Positions 29,470 to 38,266 are shown, counted from the stretch's first letter. The stretch is DNA of 64,000 bases from Rhodococcus sp. 105337 (GCF_012844225.1 NZ_JABAGQ010000004.1:62001-126000), one strand, 5' to 3'. Notes: generated from the sequence alone by a model not told the origin. Made by a program: numbers and translations.

Positions 29470-30114
29470 ATGGGCCTCATCGAGATCGAACTGTTCACCA
29501 CGCTCGACCTCGTCGGGCAAGCGCCCGGCGGCCCCGAGGAGGACCCGGAAGGATTCCCGTTCGGCGGCTGGCAAGCACCCCTGCTCGACGCGGTGACCGG
29601 AGCGCAGATCGGTGCCGCGTACGAGGGCACGGACGCACTCCTTCTCGGTCGTCGAACCTATGACGTGTTCGCCGCATACTGGCCCCACCAGAAAGGCGGT
29701 GAGGACAGCGAGATCGCCACCTTGTTCAATTCGGTTCCGAAGTATGTGGCTTCCCGCGGCAACCCCGACCTGTCGTGGGCGGGGTCCACGAAGCTTGGGC
29801 CCGATCTGGTCGCCGCGGTGCGCGAGGTCCGCGACCGGCACGAGCACATCAAGGTCGTCGGAAGCCTGAATCTGGTGCAGACCCTCCTGCGCGAAAAACT
29901 CTACGACCGCCTCGACCTCTGGGTGCACCCGATCGTGCTGGGGGTCGGGAAGAAGCTGTTCGACGGCGGCGGGGTGCCCACGAACCTCACCCTCCTCGCG
30001 CCACCGGTCGCCGATCCGAAGGGCACCGTCTATCTGCGCTACGAACTCGCCGACGGCACACCGGAAACCGGCGACATGAGCGCACCCGATCGCGGGGTGG
30101 AGCCCGGAGCCTGA
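29470..30114 (+). CDS. Dihydrofolate reductase-fold (RibD C-terminal) protein
   Basis: A 214-residue relative of the preceding gene, with LLLGRRTYDVFAAYWP (nucleotide-binding region), VPKYVASRG and HIKVVGSLNLVQTLLREKLYDRLDLWVHPIVLGVGKKLF. Its C-terminal ~20 residues are a disordered extension. The two paralogs are divergent with 141 bases between their start codons and share little sequence beyond the family pattern, so they are probably not a recent duplication. The substrate is unknown. Confidence 0.82.
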   Translation: MGLIEIELFTTLDLVGQAPGGPEEDPEGFPFGGWQAPLLDAVTGAQIGAAYEGTDALLLGRRTYDVFAAYWPHQKGGEDSEIATLFNSVPKYVASRGNPDLSWAGSTKLGPDLVAAVREVRDRHEHIKVVGSLNLVQTLLREKLYDRLDLWVHPIVLGVGKKLFDGGGVPTNLTLLAPPVADPKGTVYLRYELADGTPETGDMSAPDRGVEPGA

Positions 30115-30151
30115 CACCCGTACGCGCCCCGGCCCGTGAGTTTCGGGGTGC

Positions 30152-31810
30152 TCACGGTTCGGCGACCGTCAGCACTCCGGATTCGTCCACCACATCCAGC
30201 GACAACGTGCGGTATCCCTCGGTGTCGAACAGAACGGTGACGCGGTCGTGCTGGGCACTCAGCACCACGCCCCGGCCCCAGTGCTCATGGACGACGGGCG
30301 TCTCCGGCGAGAGCGGTTCGCCGGCGATGGTCGATCCGGCGTCCGGTGCAAGGTCCGGCACGACCCCGGCCACGCAGTTGTCACACGTACCGCAGGGGTC
30401 GGGGATTGTCTCGCCGAAGTAGCCCAGCAGGAATTGCCGACGGCAACCACGTGTCTCCGCGTAGCCACGCATCATCTCGACACGTGACCGGTCGAAGCGT
30501 TCGCCGGCTTCCGCGGCGTCCCTCGCACGCTCGAGTGCCCGGCGCGCAGTGAGATCGGCAGCGATGAACCCACGGCGACCTCCGACGATCACACCGGCCC
30601 GCTCCAGGAGGTTCGCCGCGTTCGCGAGCCGCCGCCCTCGGTCACCGAGTTCCTCGCGTATCCGTCCGAGCCGCACAGGGCCCGATGCGCGAACCACGGC
30701 GAACACCCGCGAGATCAAGTCGTCGTCCGGCGAGTGCGTGGTGAAGAAGGTGGCGAGGGAAAGATCCTCCGTCCGGTAGAACATCGAGACGGTCGCTCGC
30801 TCCCCGTCCCGGCCCGCACGTCCGATCTGCTGGTAGTAGGAGTCGATCGAGTCGGGCACGGACGCGTGGACGACGAACCGAACGTCAGGCTTGTCGATCC
30901 CCATGCCGAACGCAGAGGTCGCCACCACCCCCTCGCAGGTGCCGTCGAGGAATCGTTCGTGCACGTCGTGGCGCTGCTGTGCGGGCATGCCGGCGTGATA
31001 GGCACAGGCGCGGATGCCGCGTTCGGCGAGACTCTCCGCGTAGCGCTCGGTGTCCTTGCGCGTAGCCGCGTACACGATGCCGGGCCCCTCGAGGGACACC
31101 ACCTCGTCGATGACCGCGCGACGTTTCTCCGCGTCCTCGATGTGGCGGTGCACCGCGATATCGAGGTTCGGTCTGTCGAATCCGCCGGCCACCACGACCG
31201 GGTCGCGCAAGCGCAGCGCACCGACGATGTCGTCGCGGACCGGGGGCGAGGCCGTGGCGGTGAGGGCCGCCACGGGCGGTCGTCCGAGACGCTCGAGCGC
31301 ATCGGCGAGCCGCAGATAGTCCGGCCGGAAGTCGCTGCCCCACACGGAGACACAGTGCGCTTCGTCGACCACCATCAGTGCGACGCGCACGTCGCCGAGG
31401 CGCTCGATCACCTCGTCCTTCGCGAGTTGCTCGGGCGAGACGAAGACGTAACCCGCTTCGTGCCGGCTCACCGCCTGCCAGTTGGACTCGTTCTCCGCCG
31501 CACGTTGCTTGGAATTGATCGCCATTGCCTTCGGGGCGCTCGTGGAGTCCAGGAAGGCGATCTGATCGTTCTGCAACGCGATCAGCGGAGACACGATCAC
31601 GGTCACTCCCGGAAGCAGCAACGACGGGATCTGGTAGATCGCGGACTTGCCGTAACCCGTGGCCAGCACCGCGAGAACATCACGACCGTCGAGGAGCGGC
31701 ACCATCGCGTCGAGTTGTTCGGGGTGCAGTGTCTCCCATCCGAACACGCGCCGGGCGGCGTCCTCCAACCTGTCGCGGGGATCGCTCGTCGAAGAGGAGT
31801 TCACGGACAC
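30152..31810 (-). CDS. recQ: RecQ-family ATP-dependent DNA helicase
   Basis: A 552-residue superfamily 2 helicase that unwinds DNA 3'-5' during repair. Motif I is VLATGYGKSAIYQIP, motif II VVDEAHCVSVWGSDFRPDY (DEAH), motif III ALTATA and motif VI QQIGRAGRDG. The zinc-binding four-Cys module is present (GCRRQFLLGYFGE then CGTCDNC). The C-terminal region after it is short and has no HRDC domain. A GTG start at 31810 with GGAG six bases upstream is chosen; the open frame extends to 31876. Confidence 0.9.
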   Translation of the reverse strand: MSVNSSSTSDPRDRLEDAARRVFGWETLHPEQLDAMVPLLDGRDVLAVLATGYGKSAIYQIPSLLLPGVTVIVSPLIALQNDQIAFLDSTSAPKAMAINSKQRAAENESNWQAVSRHEAGYVFVSPEQLAKDEVIERLGDVRVALMVVDEAHCVSVWGSDFRPDYLRLADALERLGRPPVAALTATASPPVRDDIVGALRLRDPVVVAGGFDRPNLDIAVHRHIEDAEKRRAVIDEVVSLEGPGIVYAATRKDTERYAESLAERGIRACAYHAGMPAQQRHDVHERFLDGTCEGVVATSAFGMGIDKPDVRFVVHASVPDSIDSYYQQIGRAGRDGERATVSMFYRTEDLSLATFFTTHSPDDDLISRVFAVVRASGPVRLGRIREELGDRGRRLANAANLLERAGVIVGGRRGFIAADLTARRALERARDAAEAGERFDRSRVEMMRGYAETRGCRRQFLLGYFGETIPDPCGTCDNCVAGVVPDLAPDAGSTIAGEPLSPETPVVHEHWGRGVVLSAQHDRVTVLFDTEGYRTLSLDVVDESGVLTVAEP

Positions 31811-31922
31811 GAAGGCTCCTGTCTGCGGGGTAGGGGCTGTCCACGGGATGGGGCAAACCCGGCCTACCCCGAGCACCCCGGCGCAAACGGCCTTCTTCGG
31901 AGAATCGCAGTCGTTCGAGGAC

Positions 31923-31947
31923 GCGGTTCAGGGGTACCCGACCGCAT
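31923..31947 (+). promoter_or_regulatory. GGGTACCC element, repeated at 59681
   Basis: A 25-base sequence, GCGGTTCAGGGGTACCCGACC followed by GCAT, which recurs with only two differences at 59681-59705. It contains the palindrome GGGTACCC and the hexamer GGGTAC, which matches the -10 of SigF/SigB-type general stress promoters in mycobacteria; a GTTC lies 15 bases upstream as a possible -35. It precedes the SDR gene by 38 bases. A stress-type promoter is the likeliest reading. Confidence 0.5.
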
Positions 31948-31985
31948 CACACGTGCACAGCACGTCACGACTCGAGGAGGAAGTC

Positions 31986-32768
31986 ATGGCTGGAACTCGT
32001 CCGTTGGCGCTGGTGACCGGCGCTTCGCGAGGTATCGGATTCGAGCTGGCGAATCTGTTTGCCGAGAACGGTTACGACCTGACGGTCGCCGCCTCGTCGG
32101 AAGCGATCCACGACGCCGCCGGCGAATTGCGGAGGCGGGGCGTCTCGGTGAACCCGGTCCAGGTCGATCTGCGCACCGAGGACGGAGTGCGCGCGCTCTA
32201 CGATGCGGTCGTCGCCGACGGGCGGCCGCTGTCGGCCGCAGCACTCAACGCGGGGGCCGGGGTGGGGGGCGCATTCGTGGACGCGGACCTCGAGGATCTG
32301 CTGTCGGTGGTCGACCTGGACGTGCGCTCGACAGTGCATCTCGCGCGTCTGGTGCTGGCCGACATGGTGCGCGCCGGGGAGGGTCGTGTTCTGATCACCT
32401 CGTCGGCGGTGTCGAAGATGCCCGGTCCGTACCAGGCGGTGTACAACGCGTCGAAAGCATTCGTGCAGTCCTTCGCGGAGGGAGTGCGCAACGAACTGCG
32501 CGACAGCGGTGTGACCGTCACGGCGATGCTGCCCGGAGCCACCGACACCCAGTTCTTCGCCCGCGCGGGTCTGCTCGACACCGTGATGGGCAAGGCTCCC
32601 AAGGACGACCCCTCCGTCGTCGCGAAAGACGGGTACGAGGCGCTGATGAGAGGCGACCGCAGTGTGGTCGCGGGATCGCTGCTGACGAAGTCGCTCGCAG
32701 CACTCACTACCGTGACACCGAAGCCGGTGACCACCGCCCTGAACCGCGTCATCGCGAACCCCCGCTGA
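31986..32768 (+). CDS. Short-chain dehydrogenase/reductase
   Basis: A 260-residue classical SDR. The cofactor motif is TGASRGIG (residues 11-18), NAGAGVGG follows, the catalytic Ser lies in LITSSAVSK, and the active-site YNASK motif is intact. Such enzymes oxidise or reduce hydroxyl/keto groups with NAD(P)H; the substrate is not predictable. The ATG is preceded by GAGGAGGAAG. A stress-promoter-like element lies upstream. The gene is divergent from recQ. Confidence 0.88.
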   Translation: MAGTRPLALVTGASRGIGFELANLFAENGYDLTVAASSEAIHDAAGELRRRGVSVNPVQVDLRTEDGVRALYDAVVADGRPLSAAALNAGAGVGGAFVDADLEDLLSVVDLDVRSTVHLARLVLADMVRAGEGRVLITSSAVSKMPGPYQAVYNASKAFVQSFAEGVRNELRDSGVTVTAMLPGATDTQFFARAGLLDTVMGKAPKDDPSVVAKDGYEALMRGDRSVVAGSLLTKSLAALTTVTPKPVTTALNRVIANPR

Positions 32769-32808
32769 CACGGCATCTCGGGCGACGGTATTCCGGGTGC
32801 CCGCCAAC

Positions 32809-33393
32809 TCAGCGGAACGCGTCGGCCGCGGCCTGAACCTGTGCGACGTGTGCGCGCCATCGGGCGCCGTTCGTGTAAGGGAGGCTGTCGACACGTTCCG
32901 ACAATCCCGCGGATCCGTCGATGGTCTCCCTGACGATGTCGGCATGTCCGGCATGCCGCGCAGTCTCGATGATCATGCGCATCAGAGCCTGGTGCAAGGT
33001 GATACGTGCATCCCTCCACCATGGGACGCGCCCGGTCGAATCCAGGTCGCATTCGTCGAAAGTCTGCGCGGCGTGTTCCCAGGAGCGACGGTAGAGGTCG
33101 TCGACGATGAACTGCTTCGACTCGGCGGGCGTCGCCCACATGTCGGCGTTCTCCGGAGCGTCGGGATGTAACCACGGAAAGTCCACGGGAGGCCGTCGTG
33201 CGAATGCCTCACCGAAATAGCCGAATTCGCAACTCGCCAAATGCTTTACCAGTCCAAGCAGGTTCGTGCCCGTCGGCGTCAGCGGACGGCGGAGGTCGTA
33301 CTCCGACAGGCCTTCCAGTTTCCACAGAACCGATTCACGGAGGCTCTGGAGTTGGTAGATCAGGTCGGACTTGTAGGTCGTCGCCTCGGTCAC
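32809..33393 (-). CDS. DinB-like (DUF664) protein
   Basis: A 194-residue four-helix-bundle protein of the DinB/DUF664 superfamily. Potential metal-binding histidines are visible in GLVKHLASCEFGYFGEAF and in ETARHAGHADIVRETIDG, the typical spacing of three His residues. In mycobacteria and relatives some members are mycothiol-dependent enzymes, but many are uncharacterised. The GTG at 33393 is inferred as start from the family's usual N-terminus (TEATTYKSDLIYQL). Confidence 0.8.
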   Translation of the reverse strand: MTEATTYKSDLIYQLQSLRESVLWKLEGLSEYDLRRPLTPTGTNLLGLVKHLASCEFGYFGEAFARRPPVDFPWLHPDAPENADMWATPAESKQFIVDDLYRRSWEHAAQTFDECDLDSTGRVPWWRDARITLHQALMRMIIETARHAGHADIVRETIDGSAGLSERVDSLPYTNGARWRAHVAQVQAAADAFR

Positions 33394-33423
33394 AGAGGGA
33401 GTGTATCGGCCTATGCTGACGCG

Positions 33424-33627
33424 ATGTTCTTTCTCTTCGGCTACGGCACCAAACGGCAGTACCTCGGCGAGGGGCACACTCGCACGTGCCCGCGCTGCCA
33501 CAACACAACCCAGTGGAGAAGGCTGCGCGTGTACAAGCAGTTCACCCTGTTCTTCATCCCGGTCGCGCGGTGGAATCGCCAGGAGTTCGAAGAATGCGGT
33601 ATCTGCGGCACCGTTGTCGAAAGCTGA
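33424..33627 (+). CDS. Small zinc-ribbon protein
   Basis: A 67-residue protein with two CxxC pairs (CPRCHN at residues ~22-27 and CGICG at ~58-62) that should bind one zinc ion, joined by a hydrophobic stretch YKQFTLFFIPVARW. It matches the short zinc-ribbon (zinc_ribbon_15-like) proteins encoded in many actinomycetes. Function unknown. Its start is 30 bases from the start of the divergent DinB-like gene, so they may share control. Confidence 0.75.
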   Translation: MFFLFGYGTKRQYLGEGHTRTCPRCHNTTQWRRLRVYKQFTLFFIPVARWNRQEFEECGICGTVVES

Positions 33628-33654
33628 CCGCCGTCTTCCCCGAAAGCTGCCGTA

Positions 33655-35166
33655 TCAGGTCCCGCAGAAGGTCTGAAAAGACTCGGTGAACTGCCGTGGT
33701 GCGGGAGCGGCGTAGTCCGACCATTCGTCGCGCCGGCCGAACGGATGCGTCACGACCTCGAGCAACGTCGTGAAGGGCGAGAGGTCTCCGTCGGTGGCGG
33801 CGCGGAGAGCAGCATCGACCTGGTGATTTCGGGGGATGTAGAGCGGATTGACCTCGTCCATCGCGTCCGCGGTGGCCGCCGGTCCCCTGCCCTGTTGCGC
33901 CAGGACCTCGTTCCAGCGTTCCAGCCAGGGGCCGATAGCCGTCCGGGGCAGGAGGCCGTCGAGAGACGCGGAGTGCCCGCGCAGTTCTTCGGCGAGAGCA
34001 CGGAAGGTCCCCGTCCAGTCGGCGCCCGATTCTTCCATCAACGACAGCAGGTCGTCGACCAGCGCCCGGTCGATGTGGGTGCCGGCGACGCCGAGTTTCG
34101 CTGCGATCCCCGCCGTGTAGTGGGCGTCGTAACGCTCGTCGAAGGTGTCGAGCACGCCCGTCGCGGCGGTAATCGCATCGTCCGGGGTGGACGCCATCAA
34201 GGGCAGCAGCGTTTCGGCGAACCGCGCCAGATTCCATTTCAGGACCGCGGGCTGGTTACCGAACGCATAGCGGCCCGCATGATCGATCGAACTGAACACC
34301 GCGGCCGGGTCGAACGCGTCGAGAAAAGCGCACGGACCGTAATCGATCGTCTCCCCGGAGATAGTCGTGTTGTCGGTGTTCATCACTCCGTGCACGAAAC
34401 CGGTGAGCATCCACTTCGCCACCAGTGACGCCTGCGCCTCGACCACGGCCTCGAAAAACCGCAGATAGCGGTTGTCGTCGCCCGTCGCGGGCCGTTCGGT
34501 GAGCTCCGGATAATGGCGGCCGATCGCGTACTCGGCGAGGCGCGGCAGCACCTCGCCCCGACGCACGGCGAACTCGAAGGTCCCGACCCTGAGGTGGCTC
34601 GCGGCGATCCGGGCGAGCACAGCCCCGGGCTCGAGTCCGTTTCGGGGCACGTGTGTGCCGGTGGCAACCACAGAGAGAGCTCGCGTCGTGGGAATGCCGA
34701 GCGCGTACATCGCCTCGCTGACCAGGTATTCGCGCAGCATCGGGCCGACGACGGCGAACCCGTCACCGCCGCGGGAGAACGGAGTCGGCCCCGAGCCCTT
34801 GAGATGCAGATCGACTCGCCGCCCGCCTTGGCCCGCGAGTTCACCGAGCAGCAGGGCGCGTCCGTCTCCGAGGAGCGGGGCATAACCGCCGAACTGGTGA
34901 CCCGCATATGCCATCGCCACCGGCGCGGCTCTGTCGGGAACAGCCGATCCGGACAGCACACCGACGCCCTCTTCGCTGCGCAGCACCACGGCGTCGAGCC
35001 GAAGTTCGGCTGCCAGTTGCTCGTTGAGCACAAGCAGTGCGGGGTCAGGAGCCTGTGCACCCTTCCACGGCACCGTGAGGTCGCCGAACTCGTCGACGAA
35101 GGTGCTCTCGAGACCGGGCACCGCCGTGCTCGTGCCGCTGAGGGTGAAATCCGGGTTCGCAGCCAT
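33655..35166 (-). CDS. selO: Protein adenylyltransferase SelO (YdiU/UPF0061)
   Basis: A 503-residue pseudokinase-fold enzyme that transfers AMP from ATP to Ser, Thr or Tyr residues of proteins, linked to oxidative-stress responses. The ATP-binding region is visible as LGDGRALLLGELAGQGGRRVDLHLKGSG and FSRGGDGFAVVGPMLREYLVSEAM; the metal-binding part is HGVMNTDNTTISGETIDYGPCAFLD. Length is typical of bacterial SelO. The C-terminus ends with FCGT, a Cys in the position where eukaryotic SelO has its selenocysteine motif. It converges with the zinc-ribbon gene, 27 bases apart. Confidence 0.92.
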   Translation of the reverse strand: MAANPDFTLSGTSTAVPGLESTFVDEFGDLTVPWKGAQAPDPALLVLNEQLAAELRLDAVVLRSEEGVGVLSGSAVPDRAAPVAMAYAGHQFGGYAPLLGDGRALLLGELAGQGGRRVDLHLKGSGPTPFSRGGDGFAVVGPMLREYLVSEAMYALGIPTTRALSVVATGTHVPRNGLEPGAVLARIAASHLRVGTFEFAVRRGEVLPRLAEYAIGRHYPELTERPATGDDNRYLRFFEAVVEAQASLVAKWMLTGFVHGVMNTDNTTISGETIDYGPCAFLDAFDPAAVFSSIDHAGRYAFGNQPAVLKWNLARFAETLLPLMASTPDDAITAATGVLDTFDERYDAHYTAGIAAKLGVAGTHIDRALVDDLLSLMEESGADWTGTFRALAEELRGHSASLDGLLPRTAIGPWLERWNEVLAQQGRGPAATADAMDEVNPLYIPRNHQVDAALRAATDGDLSPFTTLLEVVTHPFGRRDEWSDYAAPAPRQFTESFQTFCGT

Positions 35167-35416
35167 CTTCCGAGAGTAACCATTACTCGACGAGCCAACC
35201 GGGAGGGTCGGTTCGGGTAGCTGTGCGCACTCAGCAGATACATTCTCGGCTGCCGCGTCGCCGGGACGCTGCTGCGTCCCCGAGTCCCGGGCTCATGGAG
35301 AGGGAGACGCCTTTTCATCGCGATGCTGCCTCCGGGGTCGTGTCCGAAGCAGCTCGGTGGGATGACCGCCGAGCCAACGTGGTAACGGCTCTTTCGGCCG
35401 GGGCGACGTAGGTGGT

Positions 35417-35977
35417 ATGTCGAACACTGCGCGTCTGGCGGTAATCGCCTGCGTTTGTGCCGTACTTGCGGGTTGCGGTGCCGACGACGCCGCGAATCCG
35501 CCGCAACCGGCCACTTCGCGCACCACGAGCGTCGACGTCGCCACAACGGTCGATCCCCCGCCGCCGTCGGCCCCGCCGGCCACCTCCACTCCGGTGTGGG
35601 ACACGGCCGAACCGTCGACGCAGGTGCCGGCGCCCGCATCGGAACCACCGGTGTCCGACACGGAGGCCTACATCGTCGATTGTCAGACCGGTCTCGGCCC
35701 GATCGAAACCTATTGGTCGGACGGCACCGTCACCGGATACACCGACTACTGCCAGTCGGTACACGACCGTGTGCTCGAAGGTGAACGCGCCGCGAATGCG
35801 CCGGTCTGCGACGGAATCGTGTGCCGATACCCGTCGGGTGAGATCGCACCCGACCCCAACGCTGTGCCCGACGACCGCTGCACGAATCAGATCAACTATG
35901 CGGGCGATCCTCGTTCCAACGCCGAAATCAACTCGATCGGCGAGCAGACGGGCCAGTGTCCCGCACCGATCTCCTGA
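35417..35977 (+). CDS. Lipoprotein with Cys-rich C-terminal domain
   Basis: A 186-residue lipoprotein; the signal sequence ends with the lipobox VLAGC (Cys20). A Pro/Thr/Ser-rich linker spans roughly residues 27-80 and a globular C-terminal part contains six Cys residues (DCQTG, YCQSV, VCDGIVC, RCTNQ, QCPAP), probably disulfide-bonded. No family recognised. The upstream ~250 bases contain no other gene. Confidence 0.75.
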   Translation: MSNTARLAVIACVCAVLAGCGADDAANPPQPATSRTTSVDVATTVDPPPPSAPPATSTPVWDTAEPSTQVPAPASEPPVSDTEAYIVDCQTGLGPIETYWSDGTVTGYTDYCQSVHDRVLEGERAANAPVCDGIVCRYPSGEIAPDPNAVPDDRCTNQINYAGDPRSNAEINSIGEQTGQCPAPIS

Positions 35978-36112
35978 TACTTCCTCCCAGCTCTCGGTCC
36001 ACTCACCGGCGAACCGTCAGGGGACGACCGGGCCGTCCGAACCACGTGTCCGCACCACCTCCGCGTTCGGCTCCCCGTGCGCAGCCACCTCGCGCGCACA
36101 CCGACAGGGCTC

Positions 36113-36685
36113 TTACATGGGGCGGGCGCGGGGTCGCGCGCCGTTCAGGAACAACTCCGTGATCCGGCGTGCATTGTCGGCTCCTCCGGCCAAGTCCGTC
36201 GCGCGGGCCAGATGGAGGAACGCATTCATCAGGAACTGCGGGTCGCCGGTGAGTTCGTCTCCGGTCACGGCCCCCTCGAACAGTACGACCACGGGACTGA
36301 GCACCTCGCGGACGTAGAGCGCGGAGATCTCGTCGCGAGTCGTGTCGCTCACCTGGTCGAGGGCATCGTAGATGCGCTGTTCGAACGAGATGGAGGACCC
36401 GTGGTCTTCCGAACAGGCGACCGCGAGTGCGGTCAGGCGGTCGTCCAGAGATCCCTCGGTGTCGACTGCCTTCCGGATACGGAGGTGCAGGTTGCCGATG
36501 AATTCGCGGGCGACCGCCCGATACAGGTCTTCCTTCCCACCGGGGAAGTGATGGTAGATCGACGGCTTCCTGATTCCGACGGTGCCGGCCACGCCGACGA
36601 GGGAGATCCCGGCGTAGCCGGTGCCGGCGAGCTGGTCGGCGAAAGCGGCCATGATTTGCGTGCGGGTGTCGGTTCCGTCGGTCAT
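36113..36685 (-). CDS. TetR-family regulator
   Basis: A 190-residue repressor with the N-terminal helix-turn-helix (GISLVGVAGTVGIRKPSIYHHFPGGKEDLYRAV) and a helical ligand-binding domain. The palindrome CTACCG-GA-CGGTAG at 36765-36778, 80 bases upstream, is a good candidate operator, so autoregulation is likely. Its start codon overlaps the stop of a 22-codon open frame that looks like the beginning of an ABC transporter ATPase. The ligand is unknown. Confidence 0.87.
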   Translation of the reverse strand: MTDGTDTRTQIMAAFADQLAGTGYAGISLVGVAGTVGIRKPSIYHHFPGGKEDLYRAVAREFIGNLHLRIRKAVDTEGSLDDRLTALAVACSEDHGSSISFEQRIYDALDQVSDTTRDEISALYVREVLSPVVVLFEGAVTGDELTGDPQFLMNAFLHLARATDLAGGADNARRITELFLNGARPRARPM

Positions 36686-36750
36686 CGGTTCCTCCGAGCG
36701 CCGTAGGACTTGGCCAGGTCGGCTATTTCGATTGCACGGGAACTGCGCAT
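36682..36750 (-). pseudogene. Truncated N-terminus of an ABC transporter ATPase
   Basis: Between operator and TetR gene, an ATG at 36750 opens a 22-residue frame, MRSSRAIEIADLAKSYGARR plus two residues. AIEIADLAKSYGARR is the standard N-terminal strand and A-loop of an ABC-type ATPase (xIEVxxLxKxYGxxxA, with the adenine-stacking Tyr). The frame then stops, overlapping the TetR start by four bases. It is probably what remains of a drug-export gene deleted between operator and regulator; a coincidental leader peptide is the alternative. Confidence 0.45.
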
Positions 36751-36764
36751 GCGAATCAGCCTAC

Positions 36765-36778
36765 CTACCGGACGGTAG
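36765..36778. promoter_or_regulatory. TetR operator candidate
   Basis: CTACCG-GA-CGGTAG is a perfect palindrome with six-base arms in the region ahead of the TetR gene. ACCGNNCGGT-type sites are common operators of TetR repressors in actinomycetes. Confidence 0.6.
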
Positions 36779-36785
36779 TCTAGCA

Positions 36786-37284
36786 ACAAGACGGCGGCGC
36801 CACCGTCCTGGCCGGTCCCCGAAAAACACCGGACCAATGAACCCGCACGGGTGCGTCGAATGCGTCCGGCAACGCACCTGCGAAGATCAACCGCAGGTCA
36901 CGGCCCCCTTCACGCCGCTGTGTCCTCGGGCACGAAAAGGTCACGACGACCCCCCGAAAAGCGGCTTCCGCACCCGATTTCGGGCAGGGCGGGACGACAG
37001 CACGAAGCGCGTCGAGGCCCAGTCTGCGAACGAACCGAACCCGGCGCTCGGACTTCCATAGAACCCAGACGAATTACAGTGCGGCAGAACAACTTCGGAT
37101 CGAATACGCGGGTTGTCCGGGCGCGCCGGACACGACGGGTTCGGCGTTGCGGCGGCAACCTCGAGCGGCCGCTCCGGGCGGTTCCGGCGGCGACGAATCG
37201 CGGTCGGCTGCGACGGCTGTCACGTCCCCGGGGCTGAAATGGCCTTCGGCACGATGCCTTGAAACGCCCCCTAGCTGCGGCGTT
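36786..37284. other. Intergenic stretch without recognised features
   Basis: About 500 bases between the TetR operator and the leader of the GH19 gene. Several overlapping frames are open on the plus strand (for example 36851-37237), but they encode Arg/Pro-rich sequence without family resemblance and no good ribosome-binding sites. I see no gene, repeat or RNA here. Confidence 0.5.
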
Positions 37285-37404
37285 ACCTGGTTGTGACATA
37301 AAAACCGCTGGAACGGAAATTAAACATCTCCTTTCGGTAACGCCAGCGGTCCCGTTTTGAAAGGGCCGAGCCCCAGCTTTCGGCCGAATCTTGGAGCACG
37401 ACTC
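37285..37404 (+). ncRNA. Structured 5' leader, candidate riboswitch (possibly c-di-AMP, ydaO type)
   Basis: The leader before the GH19 gene can fold strongly. CCGCTGG (37305-37311) pairs with CCAGCGG (37343-37349), enclosing an A-rich internal region with GGAAATTAAAC and CGGTAACG. GGCCGA (37364-37369) pairs with TCGGCC (37380-37385) just before the ribosome-binding site GGAG. Cell-wall hydrolase genes of actinomycetes are often controlled by ydaO-type c-di-AMP riboswitches, and the AAACCGCTGG...GGTAACGCC...GGGCCGAG wording is like what I recall of those leaders, but I could not align it to the family model. Confidence 0.5.
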
Positions 37405-38232
37405 ATGCCTGTTTCACCCTCGCGCCGTATCAAGTGCGCCATCGCCGCCACTGCCGTCATCACCGCCGGTGTCGGATTCGGTACCGCCACCGCCAACGCC
37501 AATCCGGTCACCTCTGCGGCCACCCGCTACCAGGAGCCCGGCAACCTGCTCAAGGCGCTCGACATCGACGCGCTCACCGGCTCGGGATGGTCGAAGGTGG
37601 ACAATACCACCGTCGAACCCGAGGAATCCTCCGAGGAAACCTCCGGGGAAACCGAGCAAGCGGTCGAGCCTGTGGCCGAGCCCGCCCCGGCTCCTCCGCC
37701 GCCTGTGGTCACCCCCGACGAGCTGGCGCGCATCGTGCCGGGCGTCCCGCCCGAGAAGATCAACGAAGTCATCGCCCCGTTGAACGATGCGATGGTTCGC
37801 AACGGTATCGACAACCCGGTTCGTCAGGCGGCGTTCATCGCGCAGCTCGCCGTCGAGTCCGATTCGTTCCGCACGTTCGAGGAGTACGCATCCGGTCGCG
37901 CCTACGAGGGCCGCGCCGACCTCGGTAATACCCAGCCGGGAGACGGCGAGCGGTACAAGGGCCGCGGCGCCATCCAGGTCACGGGTCGCCACAACTACCA
38001 GAAGCTGAGTGAGCACACCGGGGTGGACTTCGTTTCGCACCCCGAACTGCTGGCCACCGGGGAAAACGCTTTCACCACCGCTGCCTGGTACTGGACCTCG
38101 CGCAATCTCAACGAGGTCGCGGACACGGCCGGAATCGTTCGGGTCTCCGAACTGGTCAACGGCGGTCACCACGCCCTGCAGCGGCGGGTCGCCGACTTCG
38201 AGCGCGGCCTGAACGTGCTGCTGCAGCCGTAA
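37405..38232 (+). CDS. Secreted GH19-type cell-wall hydrolase
   Basis: A 275-residue exported enzyme. The signal peptide ends about residue 32 (ATANANP). A linker rich in Glu, Thr and Pro (residues ~65-110) leads to a glycoside hydrolase 19-like domain of ~165 residues with the catalytic Glu in IAQLAVESDSFRTFEEY and the conserved block GDGERYKGRGAIQVTGRHNY. GH19 domains cleave chitin or, in bacterial and phage lysins, the glycan of peptidoglycan. With a C-terminal domain matching lysozyme-like GH19 proteins and a leader typical of wall hydrolases, peptidoglycan remodelling is the better guess. Confidence 0.82.
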   Translation: MPVSPSRRIKCAIAATAVITAGVGFGTATANANPVTSAATRYQEPGNLLKALDIDALTGSGWSKVDNTTVEPEESSEETSGETEQAVEPVAEPAPAPPPPVVTPDELARIVPGVPPEKINEVIAPLNDAMVRNGIDNPVRQAAFIAQLAVESDSFRTFEEYASGRAYEGRADLGNTQPGDGERYKGRGAIQVTGRHNYQKLSEHTGVDFVSHPELLATGENAFTTAAWYWTSRNLNEVADTAGIVRVSELVNGGHHALQRRVADFERGLNVLLQP

Positions 38233-38266
38233 CCTCACAGGACTCCCGGTCCTGGACCACCCGGCC

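Noticed and set aside
36851-37237. Overlapping plus-strand frames before the GH19 gene
   Set aside because: No family resemblance, no ribosome-binding site and very Arg-rich composition.
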